Assembly: GCF_000585995.1 (NCBI RefSeq)
Contig: NZ_CP007410.1
Coordinates: 1,515,430 to 1,579,429 of the forward strand
Length of the DNA: 64,000 nt
Direction of reading: 5' to 3'
From: Pseudomonas brassicacearum
GTDB lineage: Bacteria > Pseudomonadota > Gammaproteobacteria > Pseudomonadales > Pseudomonadaceae
Both the position numbers and the translations under genes were made by a program. The notes beneath the pieces are model-generated. The model worked only from the letters and a program-made list of their open reading frames with translations. It did not search any database and was not told where the DNA came from. Positions 8,309 to 17,360 of the stretch are shown here, piece after piece. The stretch's first letter is position 1. Each line of letters starts with the position of its first letter.

Positions 8309-9496
8309 CTATGTTCGGCTCAATTCCATCAGCGCCTGGACCAGTCGCTGGATATCACCGGCCAGGGTCGTCAGCCCCGGTGTAATGCGGATGCACGGCC
8401 CGACGCTGGTGTGGCGGACCACGGTGAAGATCCCATAGTCGTTGAGCAGTCGATCGGCCATCGCCTGCTGGTCCGTCTGGGCGGTGAAGCGCATCGAGGT
8501 GATGCCGCAATACAGGCTCGGATCGTCCGGGGTCATGACTTCGATACCCGGTACATCACGCACGGCATTCACCCACAGGTCCCGCAGATACTTGAGCCGC
8601 GCGCCCTTGGCCGCAGCGCCGCCCAGGGCATAATGCTCCTCGAACACCAGGGGCAGGGTCAGCAGGGCCGGGATGTTGGGCGTGCTATGGGGTATGCGCG
8701 AGCGGACGTCGGTGACGGGATAATGCCCTTCGTCCATGTCCGGGTCGATGTCGGCCAGCCGCTGCGGAGCAATGTATAAGAAACCCAGGGCCAGGGGCCC
8801 GCCGATCCACTTCTGCAGGTTGAACCCGGCGAAGTGAATGCCGAGTTTCTTGATGTCGAAATCGATCTGGCCCAAGGCATGGGCCCCATCGAGAATGATA
8901 TCGACGTCAAACTCCTGGGCCGTCTCGGCAATGGCCTGGACCGGCATCACCAAGCCGGTGAGGTGGTTGACGTAGGTCAGCGCCATCAGCTTCACGCGAG
9001 GGTGGTCAATGAACGCTTTGCGATAGGTGCCCACCAGGCTTTCCAAACTCGCGGGGTGCTGGTGGACCAGTTCGATCACCTCTGCGCCACGCTGTCGGGC
9101 CAGCCAGCGCATCGCGCTTTTGACCGCCGCGTACTCCAGGTCACAGACCAGCACCTGATCCCCCGGCTTCAGCCTGTTGTAGTTGCGGATCAACGATTGC
9201 AGGGCATCCACGGCGCTGGTGGCCATCGCCACGGTTTGCGGTGCTACGTGGATCAGTTGCGCCACTTGGCGGCGAATCACTTCGCCCTGTTCCTGGTCGA
9301 AATGCTGGCGCACATACACCGAGTTGCTGCGGTTGATGAAGGCGATATTGCGCTGGTATTCCTCGACCACGGTTCGCGACATGCGACCGAAGTAGCCGTT
9401 TTCCAGATTGAGCGGCCCCTCGGTGTCGACCTCATAACGGCCGACATAGGTCTGCCAGAAGGCTTCGTCGTGGGCGCGCAGGGTATTTTCAGGCAT
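8309..9496 (-). CDS. PLP-dependent class V aminotransferase (isopenicillin-N epimerase-like)
   Basis: A 395-residue fold-type I PLP enzyme related to cysteine desulfurases and isopenicillin N epimerases. The PLP lysine is Lys229 in FAGFNLQKWIGGPL; the cofactor-pairing Asp203 and His206 are in LDGAHALGQ. It opens with NLENGYFGRMS, a substrate-site pattern of this subgroup rather than of IscS. There is no signal peptide. Downstream of a DUF3820 gene on the same strand, 16 bases apart, so the two are likely co-transcribed. The substrate cannot be read from the sequence; a role in amino-acid racemisation or deamination is possible. Confidence 0.82.
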   Translation of the reverse strand: MPENTLRAHDEAFWQTYVGRYEVDTEGPLNLENGYFGRMSRTVVEEYQRNIAFINRSNSVYVRQHFDQEQGEVIRRQVAQLIHVAPQTVAMATSAVDALQSLIRNYNRLKPGDQVLVCDLEYAAVKSAMRWLARQRGAEVIELVHQHPASLESLVGTYRKAFIDHPRVKLMALTYVNHLTGLVMPVQAIAETAQEFDVDIILDGAHALGQIDFDIKKLGIHFAGFNLQKWIGGPLALGFLYIAPQRLADIDPDMDEGHYPVTDVRSRIPHSTPNIPALLTLPLVFEEHYALGGAAAKGARLKYLRDLWVNAVRDVPGIEVMTPDDPSLYCGITSMRFTAQTDQQAMADRLLNDYGIFTVVRHTSVGPCIRITPGLTTLAGDIQRLVQALMELSRT

Positions 9497-9512
9497 GGAC
9501 GGGGCTCAATCG

Positions 9513-9749
9513 TTAGTGGCGAGGCTTGGGTTTGCCGTGCTTGGCGCGCAATGGGTCGAGCAGATCCGACAGGCCGTTGTGGTCGATTTCCTGCATCAAT
9601 GCCAGTAAACCGCCCAATTCTCCGTGGGGAAAACCTTCGCGGGCGAACCAGTTCAGGTATTGGCCAGGCAGGTCGGCGAGGATTCGCCCCTTGTATTTAC
9701 CAAAGGGCATCTGGCGCGTGACCAGCAGTTCGAGCTTTTCCGGGTTCAT
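9513..9749 (-). CDS. DUF3820 family protein
   Basis: A 78-residue protein with the DUF3820 core MPFGKYKGRILADLPGQYL followed by WFAREGFPHGELGGLLALM. Members are small cytosolic proteins; one P. aeruginosa relative has been named a quorum-regulated virulence-associated factor, but the biochemical role is unknown. It precedes the class V aminotransferase on the minus strand with a 16-base gap. Its own promoter should lie in the AT-rich 9750-9955 interval, which also serves the divergent PA2169-type gene. Confidence 0.85.
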   Translation of the reverse strand: MNPEKLELLVTRQMPFGKYKGRILADLPGQYLNWFAREGFPHGELGGLLALMQEIDHNGLSDLLDPLRAKHGKPKPRH

Positions 9750-9955
9750 GGCAATCGTCTTGATTCAAACAACTTGGAAAATACAGGCATTCTGCATGCA
9801 GGCCAAATGACAGATCATGCAAATAGCGCGGATACAGTTTTGAGCTGTTTTGATAACTTATTGATTTTAAATAGAATTAATTGAGTTCTAGGGCTGGCAT
9901 GACCGATGCAATATCCCTTGCAGGTTTATCTATTCACCCGCAAAGGAACTGAAAA

Positions 9956-10423
9956 ATGACCGACATTAATAAAGAATCCATTTCCGTCCTGAATGACCTG
10001 ATCGAGACCAGCAAAGATGGTCAGGAAGGCTTCAAGACCTGCGCTGAAGACATCAAGCATCCAGAACTCAAATCGCTGTTTGTCCAGCGCGCCGCCGATT
10101 GCGCCACCGCTGCTGCCGAACTGCAAGCGGCCGTTCGTTCGCTGGGCGGCGACCCGGAAACTTCTACCAGCGTGGCCGGTGACCTGCACCGCCGTTGGGT
10201 GGACGTGAAGTCCATGTTCACCGGCAAGGACGAGGAAGCGGTGCTCAACGAAGCCGAGCGTGGCGAAGATCATGCCCTCAAGGCTTACCGCGAAGCCCTG
10301 GAGAAGATCACCAAGCACAACCTGGTGGGCATTCGTGACCTGGTTGAGCGTCAGTACCATGGCGTGCAACGTAACCATGATCAGGTCAAGGCCCTGCGTA
10401 ACCAGGCACGCGCCCGTTCTTAA
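9956..10423 (+). CDS. PA2169 family four-helix-bundle protein (DUF2383)
   Basis: A 155-residue, mainly helical protein that matches the PA2169/DUF2383 family: ISVLNDLIETSKDGQEGFKTCAEDI at the start, LKSLFVQRAADCATAAAELQ in helix two, GDPETSTSVAGDLHRRWVD in the linker and GEDHALKAYREALE in helix three. The repeated helices resemble ferritin-like bundles. In other pseudomonads such genes are stress or stationary-phase induced; the function is not established. It is monocistronic, with a ribosome site AAAGGAACTG before the ATG and a terminator at 10443. Confidence 0.88.
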   Translation: MTDINKESISVLNDLIETSKDGQEGFKTCAEDIKHPELKSLFVQRAADCATAAAELQAAVRSLGGDPETSTSVAGDLHRRWVDVKSMFTGKDEEAVLNEAERGEDHALKAYREALEKITKHNLVGIRDLVERQYHGVQRNHDQVKALRNQARARS

Positions 10424-10442
10424 ACGCGCCCTGAACTAAAAG

Positions 10443-10470
10443 AACGCCAGCTTGCCTGGCGTTTTTTTGT
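10443..10470 (+). terminator. Terminator of the PA2169-type gene
   Basis: AACGCCAG, short loop, CTGGCGTT followed by a T-run of seven; 19 bases after the stop. Confidence 0.9.
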
Positions 10471-10502
10471 GGGAGGCTACTCAGATTGAAAGTGAACACC
10501 GT

Positions 10503-10555
10503 TGTGGCGAGGGGATTTATCCCCGTTGGGCTGCGCAGCGGCCCCCCTCGCCACA
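10503..10555. repeat. Collapsed REPIN, GTGGCGAGGGGATTTATCC type
   Basis: A left REP (TGTGGCGAGGGGATTTATCC...) runs through GCTGCGCAGCGGC straight into the outer end CCCCTCGCCACA of a right REP, leaving 53 bases instead of about 130. The rest of the 10424-10739 gap holds the terminator and the promoter of the efflux operon. Confidence 0.8.
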
Positions 10556-10658
10556 AAAGCGTTCGCTTCAGTAGCTGCTAAGGATTCCCTTTAACTGGGC
10601 GTCCTCCAGAAAAAGTGTGTTGTTAAATTCGCCAGTAATCACCTCTGGACTCACATAG

Positions 10659-10670
10659 TTAGCTAGCTAA
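10659..10670. promoter_or_regulatory. Perfect 12-base palindrome upstream of the efflux operon
   Basis: TTAGCTAGCTAA lies 69 bases before the FUSC start in an AT-rich stretch. Length and symmetry suit a MarR- or TetR-type operator, but no regulator gene is adjacent. Confidence 0.5.
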
Positions 10671-10739
10671 TAATTGGTGCCTGCCAACCATCCTATATTG
10701 CATCTATCGTTATTGCGTCCCCCCAGAAGAGTTTCCTGC

Positions 10740-12740
10740 GTGCCCATTACTTTCCAGGCCTTGTTCGCCCCTGACCGCCTCGCTGTGCAGTTCGCCATCA
10801 AAACCGTTCTCGGTGGCGGACTGGCGCTGTGGTTGGCGTTGCGCTGGGGGCTGGAGCAGCCGTCATGGGCGCTGATGACCGCGTTCATCGTGGCCCAGCC
10901 GTTGTCCGGGATGGTGCTGCAGAAAGGCTTGGCACGGTTGCTCGGCACGCTGGTGGGCACGGTCATGTCGGTGGTGTTCATGGGCTTGTTCGCCCAGGCG
11001 CCGTGGTTGTTCCTGCTAGCCCTGGCGCTATGGCTAGGGTTGTGCACCGCCTGTTCCACACTGCTGCGCAGTGCCTGGTCCTATTCATTCGTGCTGGCCG
11101 GGTACACGGTGGCGATCATCGCGTTGCCGGCTATTTCGCATCCGCTGGGCGTGTTCGACCAGGCCGTGGCGCGCTGTACCGAGATCAGCCTGGGAATTGT
11201 CTGCGCCACGGCGGCCAGCGCCTTGCTCTGGCCGTTGCGGGTTGAGCGGCAATTGGCCGGTCAGGCGCGGGCCGCCTGGCAGAGCGGCATGCAGGCGGCC
11301 CGTGCCACCCTGGCCGGCGATGCCCAGGCCCGTAAAGGGTTGCTGGAAATCCTCGGCAAGATCGTCGCGGTGGATGCCCAGCGCGAACACGCCTGGTTCG
11401 AAGGCCGCCTTGGCCGGCAGCGGGCCCGGGCCATCAGCGGCTTGAGCCAGAAACTGCTCATGCTATTGCGCCTTTCCCGTTCGGTGCGTCGGCAATGGCA
11501 ACAGCTCGAACCCCAGGAGGCCGAGGCTCTCCAGCCGTGGATGAACGAGGTACGGCAAGCCCTCGACGCCGACAGCGCGACCCTGCAAGCCTTGCGTCCC
11601 CGGGTATGGGATGCATCTCACGATCCACAGATCAGCTCGGCGCAAAGTTACTGCCTGGCCCGTTTCGCGTTGTTGATCGATACCGCCATGGCCGCCTGCG
11701 CCGCGCTGACGGCCGTACAAGAGGGCAGGGAGGCGACCGATCCACCGCGAACCTTGACGCCCCATCGTGATCTGTCCCTGGCCATAGTGTTCGGTGCCCG
11801 TAGTGCCTTGGCGTTCCTGGCGGTTGCCTGTTTCTGGCTGGCGACCGCCTGGCCCGCCGCCTCGGGCGCGCTGGTGCTGACCTGCGTGGTGTGCAGCCTG
11901 TTCGCCAGTCGCGAAAACGGCGCGCAGATCGGCATGAGCTTCCTGCGCGGCATCCTGTTGGCGGTGCCGACGGCGTTTGTGATTGGCGAGATCGTGCTGC
12001 CGCAGTGGAGCAGCTTCGCGATGCTCTGCATGGCCATGGGGGTGCCGTTGTTTTTCGGGGCGCTGGGCATGGCCAAGCCGCAGATATTCGCCACGGCTAC
12101 CTCGTTTTGCCTGCATTTCGTGGTGCTGGTGTCGCCGCTCAACGCCATGAAGTACGACGTCGCGGCTTTCTTCAACAACGCCCAGGCGATGATGATCGGC
12201 GTCGGTGCGGCGGTGCTGGCGTTCAATCTGCTGATTCTGCGCGACCCGGCCTGGCACAGCCGTCGCCTGCTGGCCGCGACGCTCCACGATCTGGTGCGCC
12301 TGACCCGGCGCAATCTGCGCGGCGCCGAGAGTTGGTTCGGTGGGCGCATGGCTGACCGGTTGCTGCAACTGGCGCGGCACTATCCCGAGCTGCCGGTACC
12401 GGCGCGCAGCCGTTGGGATGATGGATTGCTGGGCTTGGACATGGGTGATGAGCTGCTGCATTTGCGTCTGAGCCTGGCCGTCGCCCAAGTGCCCGACAAT
12501 CTGGCCCAGCGCCGTTATTTTGAAACGTTGGAGCAGGTGCTCGAGCGCGGTCCGGTCGGTAGCCAGGCGGATGCCCTGGCCCCAGCGAGCGCCGAGTTCC
12601 TCAAACTGTTGTCGACGCAGCCGCCCGGGGATGCGCTGAAGCTGGCCCAAGGCGCGGTGGTGCAATTGCAGAACAGTTGGCGCGCCTGGTGCCGCCAGCA
12701 CGAACCTGAACGACAGGAGCACAGCCATGGGCTTGCGTGA
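10740..12740 (+). CDS. FUSC family inner-membrane efflux protein (AaeB-like)
   Basis: A 666-residue membrane protein with two hydrophobic halves (about residues 15-160 and 350-500), each with five or six membrane segments, joined and followed by cytosolic helical regions. This is the FUSC/AaeB plan: pumps for aromatic carboxylic acids and similar compounds. I chose GTG at 10740 (MPITFQALFAPDRL), preceded by AGAAGAG; an upstream in-frame start at 10674 would cross the promoter region. The 3' end overlaps the DUF1656 gene by 14 bases, and the HlyD partner follows, so these three form one operon. The substrate is unknown. Confidence 0.88.
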   Translation: MPITFQALFAPDRLAVQFAIKTVLGGGLALWLALRWGLEQPSWALMTAFIVAQPLSGMVLQKGLARLLGTLVGTVMSVVFMGLFAQAPWLFLLALALWLGLCTACSTLLRSAWSYSFVLAGYTVAIIALPAISHPLGVFDQAVARCTEISLGIVCATAASALLWPLRVERQLAGQARAAWQSGMQAARATLAGDAQARKGLLEILGKIVAVDAQREHAWFEGRLGRQRARAISGLSQKLLMLLRLSRSVRRQWQQLEPQEAEALQPWMNEVRQALDADSATLQALRPRVWDASHDPQISSAQSYCLARFALLIDTAMAACAALTAVQEGREATDPPRTLTPHRDLSLAIVFGARSALAFLAVACFWLATAWPAASGALVLTCVVCSLFASRENGAQIGMSFLRGILLAVPTAFVIGEIVLPQWSSFAMLCMAMGVPLFFGALGMAKPQIFATATSFCLHFVVLVSPLNAMKYDVAAFFNNAQAMMIGVGAAVLAFNLLILRDPAWHSRRLLAATLHDLVRLTRRNLRGAESWFGGRMADRLLQLARHYPELPVPARSRWDDGLLGLDMGDELLHLRLSLAVAQVPDNLAQRRYFETLEQVLERGPVGSQADALAPASAEFLKLLSTQPPGDALKLAQGAVVQLQNSWRAWCRQHEPERQEHSHGLA

Positions 12741-12933
12741 GTGGTCGATCGGCGGGGTGTTGCTCAGCCCGTTCCTGATTTATGTGGTGCTGGCCTTGTT
12801 GGTGACCGGTGCGTTGCGCCTGTTGCTCAGCCTGGTGCCGGCCGGGCGCTGGATCTGGCATGAAGCCTTGTTCGACTGCGCCCTGTATGTCTGTGTCCTG
12901 ACTGTTATTACCGTGGTCCTCGGGCCGCTATAG
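12727..12933 (+). CDS. DUF1656 small membrane protein (AaeX-like)
   Basis: A 68-residue protein with two membrane spans (about residues 10-35 and 47-66), typical of DUF1656/AaeX, the small subunit encoded between FUSC pumps and their HlyD adaptors. It overlaps the end of the pump gene and is followed nine bases later by the adaptor. Its exact role in the complex is not known. Confidence 0.88.
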   Translation: MGLREWSIGGVLLSPFLIYVVLALLVTGALRLLLSLVPAGRWIWHEALFDCALYVCVLTVITVVLGPL

Positions 12934-12942
12934 GAGTTGAAC

Positions 12943-13806
12943 ATGCGTACCTCCGTACGTGTCGCCGTCACGCTGGGCGTGGTGGTCGTGGCGATCTTCG
13001 CCGGGTTTCATTTGTGGCAGTACTACATGCTCACGCCCTGGACCCGCGATGCGCGGATCCGCGCCGACGTGGTGGTGATCGCGCCCGACGTGTCGGGTTG
13101 GGTGCGCGAGCTCAAGGCTGTGGATAACCAGGCGGTCAAGGCCGGTGATTTACTACTGAGCATCGACCGCGAGCGTTTCGAGGCCGCGGTGGAGAAAGCT
13201 CGGGCGGTGGTCCAGACCCGTCAGCAGCAATTGAGCCTGCGTGAGCACGAAGCCAGTCGCCGCGCCGCCCTGGGGCCCCAGGCCATCAGTGCCGAGCTGC
13301 GGGAAAATGCCCAAATCAACGCGGGCATCGCCCGGGGCGAACTGCGTGAAGCCCAGGCCGAGGCCAAGGTCGCCGAGCTCAACCTGGCCCGCAGCCAGGT
13401 GCTGGCCCCACGCAGCGGCCACATTACCAACCTGCGCCTGGCCGAAGGCAATTACGTGAACGCCGGGCAGCCGGTCATGGCGCTGATCGACGATTCGACG
13501 TTTTATGTGCAGGCCTATTTCGAAGAAACCAAGCTACCGAGGATTCGCGTGGGTGATTCGGTCAAGGTCTGGCTGATGAGCGCCGACCATGCGCTGGAGG
13601 GCCATGTCGAAAGCATCAGTCGTGGTATCACCGACCGCAACACCAACCCCGATGCGCAGTTACTGGCCGAAGTTGAGCCGACCTTCAACTGGGTGCGCCT
13701 GGCGCAGCGGATTCCGGTGCGGATCAAACTGGACAAGGTCCCGGAAGGGGTGAGCCTGAGTGCGGGGATGACGGCGAGTGTGCAGGTGCAGGAGGGCCAT
13801 CAGTAA
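12943..13806 (+). CDS. HlyD/EmrA-type periplasmic adaptor of the FUSC efflux system
   Basis: A 287-residue membrane-fusion protein. Residues about 7-27 form the membrane anchor; VVVIAPDVSGWVRELKAVDNQAVKAGDLLLSID is the biotinyl-lipoyl half, residues about 85-130 the helical hairpin (QTRQQQLSLREHEASRR), and NLRLAEGNYVNAGQPVMALID the second lipoyl half, with a beta-barrel after it. ATG 12943 is chosen because TAGGAG ends six bases upstream; it reuses the stop codon of the preceding gene as part of the ribosome site. It links the pump to an outer-membrane channel, none of which is encoded nearby. Confidence 0.9.
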   Translation: MRTSVRVAVTLGVVVVAIFAGFHLWQYYMLTPWTRDARIRADVVVIAPDVSGWVRELKAVDNQAVKAGDLLLSIDRERFEAAVEKARAVVQTRQQQLSLREHEASRRAALGPQAISAELRENAQINAGIARGELREAQAEAKVAELNLARSQVLAPRSGHITNLRLAEGNYVNAGQPVMALIDDSTFYVQAYFEETKLPRIRVGDSVKVWLMSADHALEGHVESISRGITDRNTNPDAQLLAEVEPTFNWVRLAQRIPVRIKLDKVPEGVSLSAGMTASVQVQEGHQ

Positions 13807-13810
13807 TTTT

Positions 13811-13941
13811 GTGGCGAGGGGATTTATCCCCGCTGGGCTGCGAAGCAGCCCTGAGACTCAACATAGAGATGTGTCAGGCTGACTGCTTTCAGCTTTTTGG
13901 GTCTGCTTCGCAGCCCAGCGGGGATAAATCCCCTCGCCACA
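13811..13941. repeat. REP doublet (REPIN), GTGGCGAGGGGATTTATCC type
   Basis: GTGGCGAGGGGATTTATCCC at the left and its inverted copy GGGATAAATCCCCTCGCCAC at the right, with GCTGCGAAGCAGCC and GCTTCGCAGC inner stems. It is the only intact member of this type in the window and separates the convergent efflux and MaoC genes. Confidence 0.9.
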
Positions 13942-13966
13942 TATAATTCACTTTAGATCGCGGTAA

Positions 13967-14437
13967 TCAACCAACAGTAATCGCCGGCAACGTCGGCAAC
14001 GTCACGGTCTGTTGCTTGCGCGGTGCGAGGATTTCGGCTTCGCCATCCACCACCAGCTCATCGCGCTGATTGAACACGCGCGTGGCGATGCGCACGCGAA
14101 ACTTCGGCAGTTTCTCCAGGATTTCCAGGCGCACGGTCAAGGTGTCGCCAATTTTCACCGGTTTCTGGAAGCTCATCTGCTGGCCGATGTAAATGGTGCC
14201 CGGCCCAGGCAGCTCGCAGGCTACCGCCGCGCTGATCAGCGCACCGCTGAACATGCCATGGGCAATGCGCTCCTTGAACATGCTCGCCGCGGCGAATTCG
14301 GCGTCCAGGTGCACCGGGTTATGGTCGCCCGACATCGCGGCGAACAACTGGATGTCGCGCTCTTCGACGGTTTTGCTGTAGCTGGCGGTCTGGCCGACTT
14401 CGAGGGCTTCGTAAGGGATGTTGGTAACCTGGGTCAT
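13967..14437 (-). CDS. MaoC-like (R)-enoyl-CoA hydratase
   Basis: A 156-residue hot-dog-fold protein. The hydratase motif is FAAMSGDHNPVH (Asp38, Asn40, His43), followed by AHGMFSGALISAAV, as in PhaJ-type (R)-specific enoyl-CoA hydratases that link beta-oxidation to 3-hydroxyacyl-CoA. I chose ATG 14437 because AGGA lies at workable spacing; a TTG start three codons upstream would sit on that site. It is followed upstream by the hydrolase and the divergent fadD genes; the order MaoC, hydrolase, fadD2, fadD1 matches P. aeruginosa PA3302-PA3299. Confidence 0.88.
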   Translation of the reverse strand: MTQVTNIPYEALEVGQTASYSKTVEERDIQLFAAMSGDHNPVHLDAEFAAASMFKERIAHGMFSGALISAAVACELPGPGTIYIGQQMSFQKPVKIGDTLTVRLEILEKLPKFRVRIATRVFNQRDELVVDGEAEILAPRKQQTVTLPTLPAITVG

Positions 14438-14480
14438 CTGTTTCAAATCCTGTGAGGATATAAGGAAAACGCTGAAAGAC

Positions 14481-15425
14481 TTACTCGCTTCGTGGCGGCC
14501 GTTTATGGCTCAGGGCCTGGGCAATCCAGGCCAGCACGTCGGCCGTCACTTCGTCGCGGTTGGTCTCGTTGAACAGTTCGTGCCGCGCCTGCGGATAAAT
14601 CATCAGCTGCAGGTGCTGGCTGCCGGCCTCGCGCAGGGCGTCGGCCAGATCTTTCAGACGCTTGCCTTCGCTCACCGGATCACATTCGCCGCCGATGACC
14701 AGCAACGGCAGGCCCGGATCGATCTGGGCGAGATTGGACGCTTTGCTGATTTGCTGCAAGCCGCCGAGCAGGTCGATCCATAGCTGATTGGTGCAGCGAA
14801 AGCCGCACAACGGGTCATGAACGTATTTATCAACTTCGATCGGGTCGCGGCTGAGCCAGTCGAAGGGCGTGCGTGCCGGTTTGAATTTTTTGTTGAAACT
14901 GCCAAACGACAGCCACTCGATCAAGGCGCTGCGCCCCGTGGCGCCCTGGCGTCGACGCTCGAAGCGGGCGATCAGGCGAGCAGTGCGGTAGAGCGCCACC
15001 GGTTGAAAGTTCGAGCCGCTGAGAATCGCTCCGTGCAGGCTGGCGCTGTGGTGCAGCAGGTAACCCTGGGCGATGTAGCTGCCCATGCTGTGGCCCAGCA
15101 GCACAATGGGTGTCTCGGGATGTTGCTGGCCGATGTGCTGGTTGAGGCTGGCCAGGTCGCCGACCACTTTGGCCCAACCGTCCTCGTCTGCAAAGTGACC
15201 GAGAATCGCTTCTTCGCCGGTCTTGCCATGGCCGCGCAGGTCCGGCGCGTAGACACCATAGCCTGCATTGCACAGCGCCTGGGCCAGGCGCGCGTAGCGG
15301 CCGCTGTGTTCAGCCATGCCATGGGCCAGCATGATCAGCGCTTGCGGCTCGGTCTCGGGCAGCCACTCATTGACGAACAGGCGGCTGTGGTCGGTCGCGG
15401 TCAGCATGAACGTTTGGTGGATCAT
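14481..15425 (-). CDS. Alpha/beta hydrolase, monoacylglycerol-lipase-like
   Basis: A 314-residue serine hydrolase of the Hydrolase_4 (S33) class. The oxyanion HG pair is in LIMLAHGMAEHSGRY, the nucleophile Ser113 in VLLGHSMGSY, and late Asp and His candidates lie in GGECDPVSEG and YPQARHELFNE. No signal peptide. It is transcribed ahead of the MaoC gene with a 43-base gap and divergently from fadD2, so a role in releasing fatty acids from esters for activation by the FadD enzymes is likely. Confidence 0.87.
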   Translation of the reverse strand: MIHQTFMLTATDHSRLFVNEWLPETEPQALIMLAHGMAEHSGRYARLAQALCNAGYGVYAPDLRGHGKTGEEAILGHFADEDGWAKVVGDLASLNQHIGQQHPETPIVLLGHSMGSYIAQGYLLHHSASLHGAILSGSNFQPVALYRTARLIARFERRRQGATGRSALIEWLSFGSFNKKFKPARTPFDWLSRDPIEVDKYVHDPLCGFRCTNQLWIDLLGGLQQISKASNLAQIDPGLPLLVIGGECDPVSEGKRLKDLADALREAGSQHLQLMIYPQARHELFNETNRDEVTADVLAWIAQALSHKRPPRSE

Positions 15426-15649
15426 TGCGATTCCTTTACACAGGGGCTGGCGCAGGGTTGCTGCATTGTATAGCGCATCCGCTACGTCTCGCCTGATCAG
15501 CCTACGTCGAGGCAGGAAGATTCACACAATCTATGACGCAGGTCGCCATATTTGCCTGATTGGCCATAGCTGCTAGTGTCCCAAGAGCTCCGCCTCTGCA
15601 AGCAACACAGATGCGGCCCGGATACGCTCAGGTAAAGAGGACAAAAACA

Positions 15650-17338
15650 ATGCAGCCTGATTTCTGGAATGACAAACGCCCGGCCGGCGTCCCCTCGGAA
15701 ATAGACCTGGGGGCCTATAAGTCGGTAGTCGAGGTGTTCGAACGTTCCTGTAAGAAGTTTGCCGACCGTCCAGCGTTCAGCAACATGGGAGTGACCCTCA
15801 CGTATGCCGAGGTCGAACGCTACAGCGCGGCCTTTGCTGGCTATCTGCAAGCCCACACCGACCTGGTCCCCGGTGATCGTATCGCGGTGCAGATGCCCAA
15901 TGTCCTGCAGTATCCGATTGCCGTGTTCGGTGCCTTGCGCGCCGGGCTGATCGTGGTCAACACCAACCCGTTGTACACCCCGCGGGAAATGCGTCATCAG
16001 TTCAAGGATTCCGGTGCCCGGGCGCTGGTGTACATGAACCTGTTCGGGCAGAAAGTCCAGGAAGTGCTGCCCGACACTGACCTGCAATACCTGATCGAAG
16101 CAAAAATGGGCGACCTGATGCCCACCGCCAAGGGGTGGCTGGTCAATACCGTGATCAGCAAGGTCAAGAAGATGGTCCCCGACTATTCATTGCCCCAGGC
16201 CGTTTCATTCAAGAGCGCCTTGCGCCTGGGTCGGGGCCATGGCATCAAGCCGCTGAAGGTCAGCCTCGATGACATTGCGGTGCTGCAATACACCGGCGGC
16301 ACCACCGGGTTGGCGAAGGGCGCGATGCTGACCCATGGCAACCTGGTAGCCAACATGCAACAGACCCGGGCGTGCCTGGGCCAGGTCGGTGACGACGGCC
16401 ATCCGTTGCTGCGCGAAGGCCAGGAGGTGATGATTGCGCCGCTGCCGCTGTACCACATCTATGCCTTCACGGCGAACTGCATGTGCATGATGGTCACCGG
16501 CAACCACAACGTGCTGATCACCAACCCGCGGGACATCGCTGGCTTCATCAAGGAGTTGAAGAACTGGCGTTTCTCCCTGCTGCTGGGGCTCAACACGTTG
16601 TTCGTGGCGTTGATGGATCATCCGGATTTCAAGTCCCTGGACTTCTCCAGCCTCAAGGTCACCAACTCCGGTGGTACCGCGCTGATCAAGGCCACCGCCG
16701 AGCGCTGGGAACAGCTCACCGGTTGCGGCATCACCGAAGGCTACGGCCTGACCGAAACCTCGCCCGTGGCCTGCGCCAACCCGTATGGCGGCAAGTCCCG
16801 GTTGGGCACCGTGGGGTTGCCGGTGCCGGGAACGCTCATGAAAGTGATCAGCGATGACGGCGTCGAGCAACCCTTCGGCGAGCGCGGCGAGCTTTGCATC
16901 AAGGGGCCGCAGATCATGAAGGGTTATTGGGACAAACCTGAAGCCACGGCCGAAGTGCTGGACAGCGAAGGCTGGTTCAAATCCGGGGATATCGCGGTGA
17001 TCGACCCGGACGGTTTCGTGCGTATCGTCGACCGCAAGAAGGACATGATCATCGTCTCGGGTTTCAACGTGTACCCCAACGAGATCGAAGACGTGGTGAT
17101 GGCCCACCCGAAAGTTGCCAGCTGCGCGGTGATCGGCGTGCCGGACGAGCGTTCGGGGGAGGCGGTGAAACTGTTCGTGGTGGCGCGCGAGGCGGGCGTC
17201 AGCCTTGAAGAACTCAAGGCTTACTGCAAGGAAAACTTCACCGGCTACAAAGTACCCAAGCACATCGTGTTGCGCGAGTCGTTGCCCATGACGCCGGTGG
17301 GCAAGATTCTGCGGCGGGAGTTGCGGGATATCGCCTGA
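15650..17338 (+). CDS. fadD2: Long-chain fatty-acid-CoA ligase FadD2
   Basis: A 562-residue AMP-forming ligase that activates fatty acids to acyl-CoA at the inner membrane. The nucleotide loop YTGGTTGLAKGAML is at about 214-227, the acyl-CoA synthetase motif EGYGLTETSP at about 363, and WFKSGDIAVIDPDGFVRIVDRKKDMI near 442-467. I chose ATG 15650 (MQPDFWNDKRP), which has AAAGAGG upstream; the longer frame start would extend without support. An A-rich ACAAAAACAA lies between the ribosome site and ATG. Its paralogue fadD1 follows after a REPIN and a separate promoter region. Confidence 0.93.
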   Translation: MQPDFWNDKRPAGVPSEIDLGAYKSVVEVFERSCKKFADRPAFSNMGVTLTYAEVERYSAAFAGYLQAHTDLVPGDRIAVQMPNVLQYPIAVFGALRAGLIVVNTNPLYTPREMRHQFKDSGARALVYMNLFGQKVQEVLPDTDLQYLIEAKMGDLMPTAKGWLVNTVISKVKKMVPDYSLPQAVSFKSALRLGRGHGIKPLKVSLDDIAVLQYTGGTTGLAKGAMLTHGNLVANMQQTRACLGQVGDDGHPLLREGQEVMIAPLPLYHIYAFTANCMCMMVTGNHNVLITNPRDIAGFIKELKNWRFSLLLGLNTLFVALMDHPDFKSLDFSSLKVTNSGGTALIKATAERWEQLTGCGITEGYGLTETSPVACANPYGGKSRLGTVGLPVPGTLMKVISDDGVEQPFGERGELCIKGPQIMKGYWDKPEATAEVLDSEGWFKSGDIAVIDPDGFVRIVDRKKDMIIVSGFNVYPNEIEDVVMAHPKVASCAVIGVPDERSGEAVKLFVVAREAGVSLEELKAYCKENFTGYKVPKHIVLRESLPMTPVGKILRRELRDIA

Positions 17339-17360
17339 GGCGCCTGCCTCATGGAAACCC

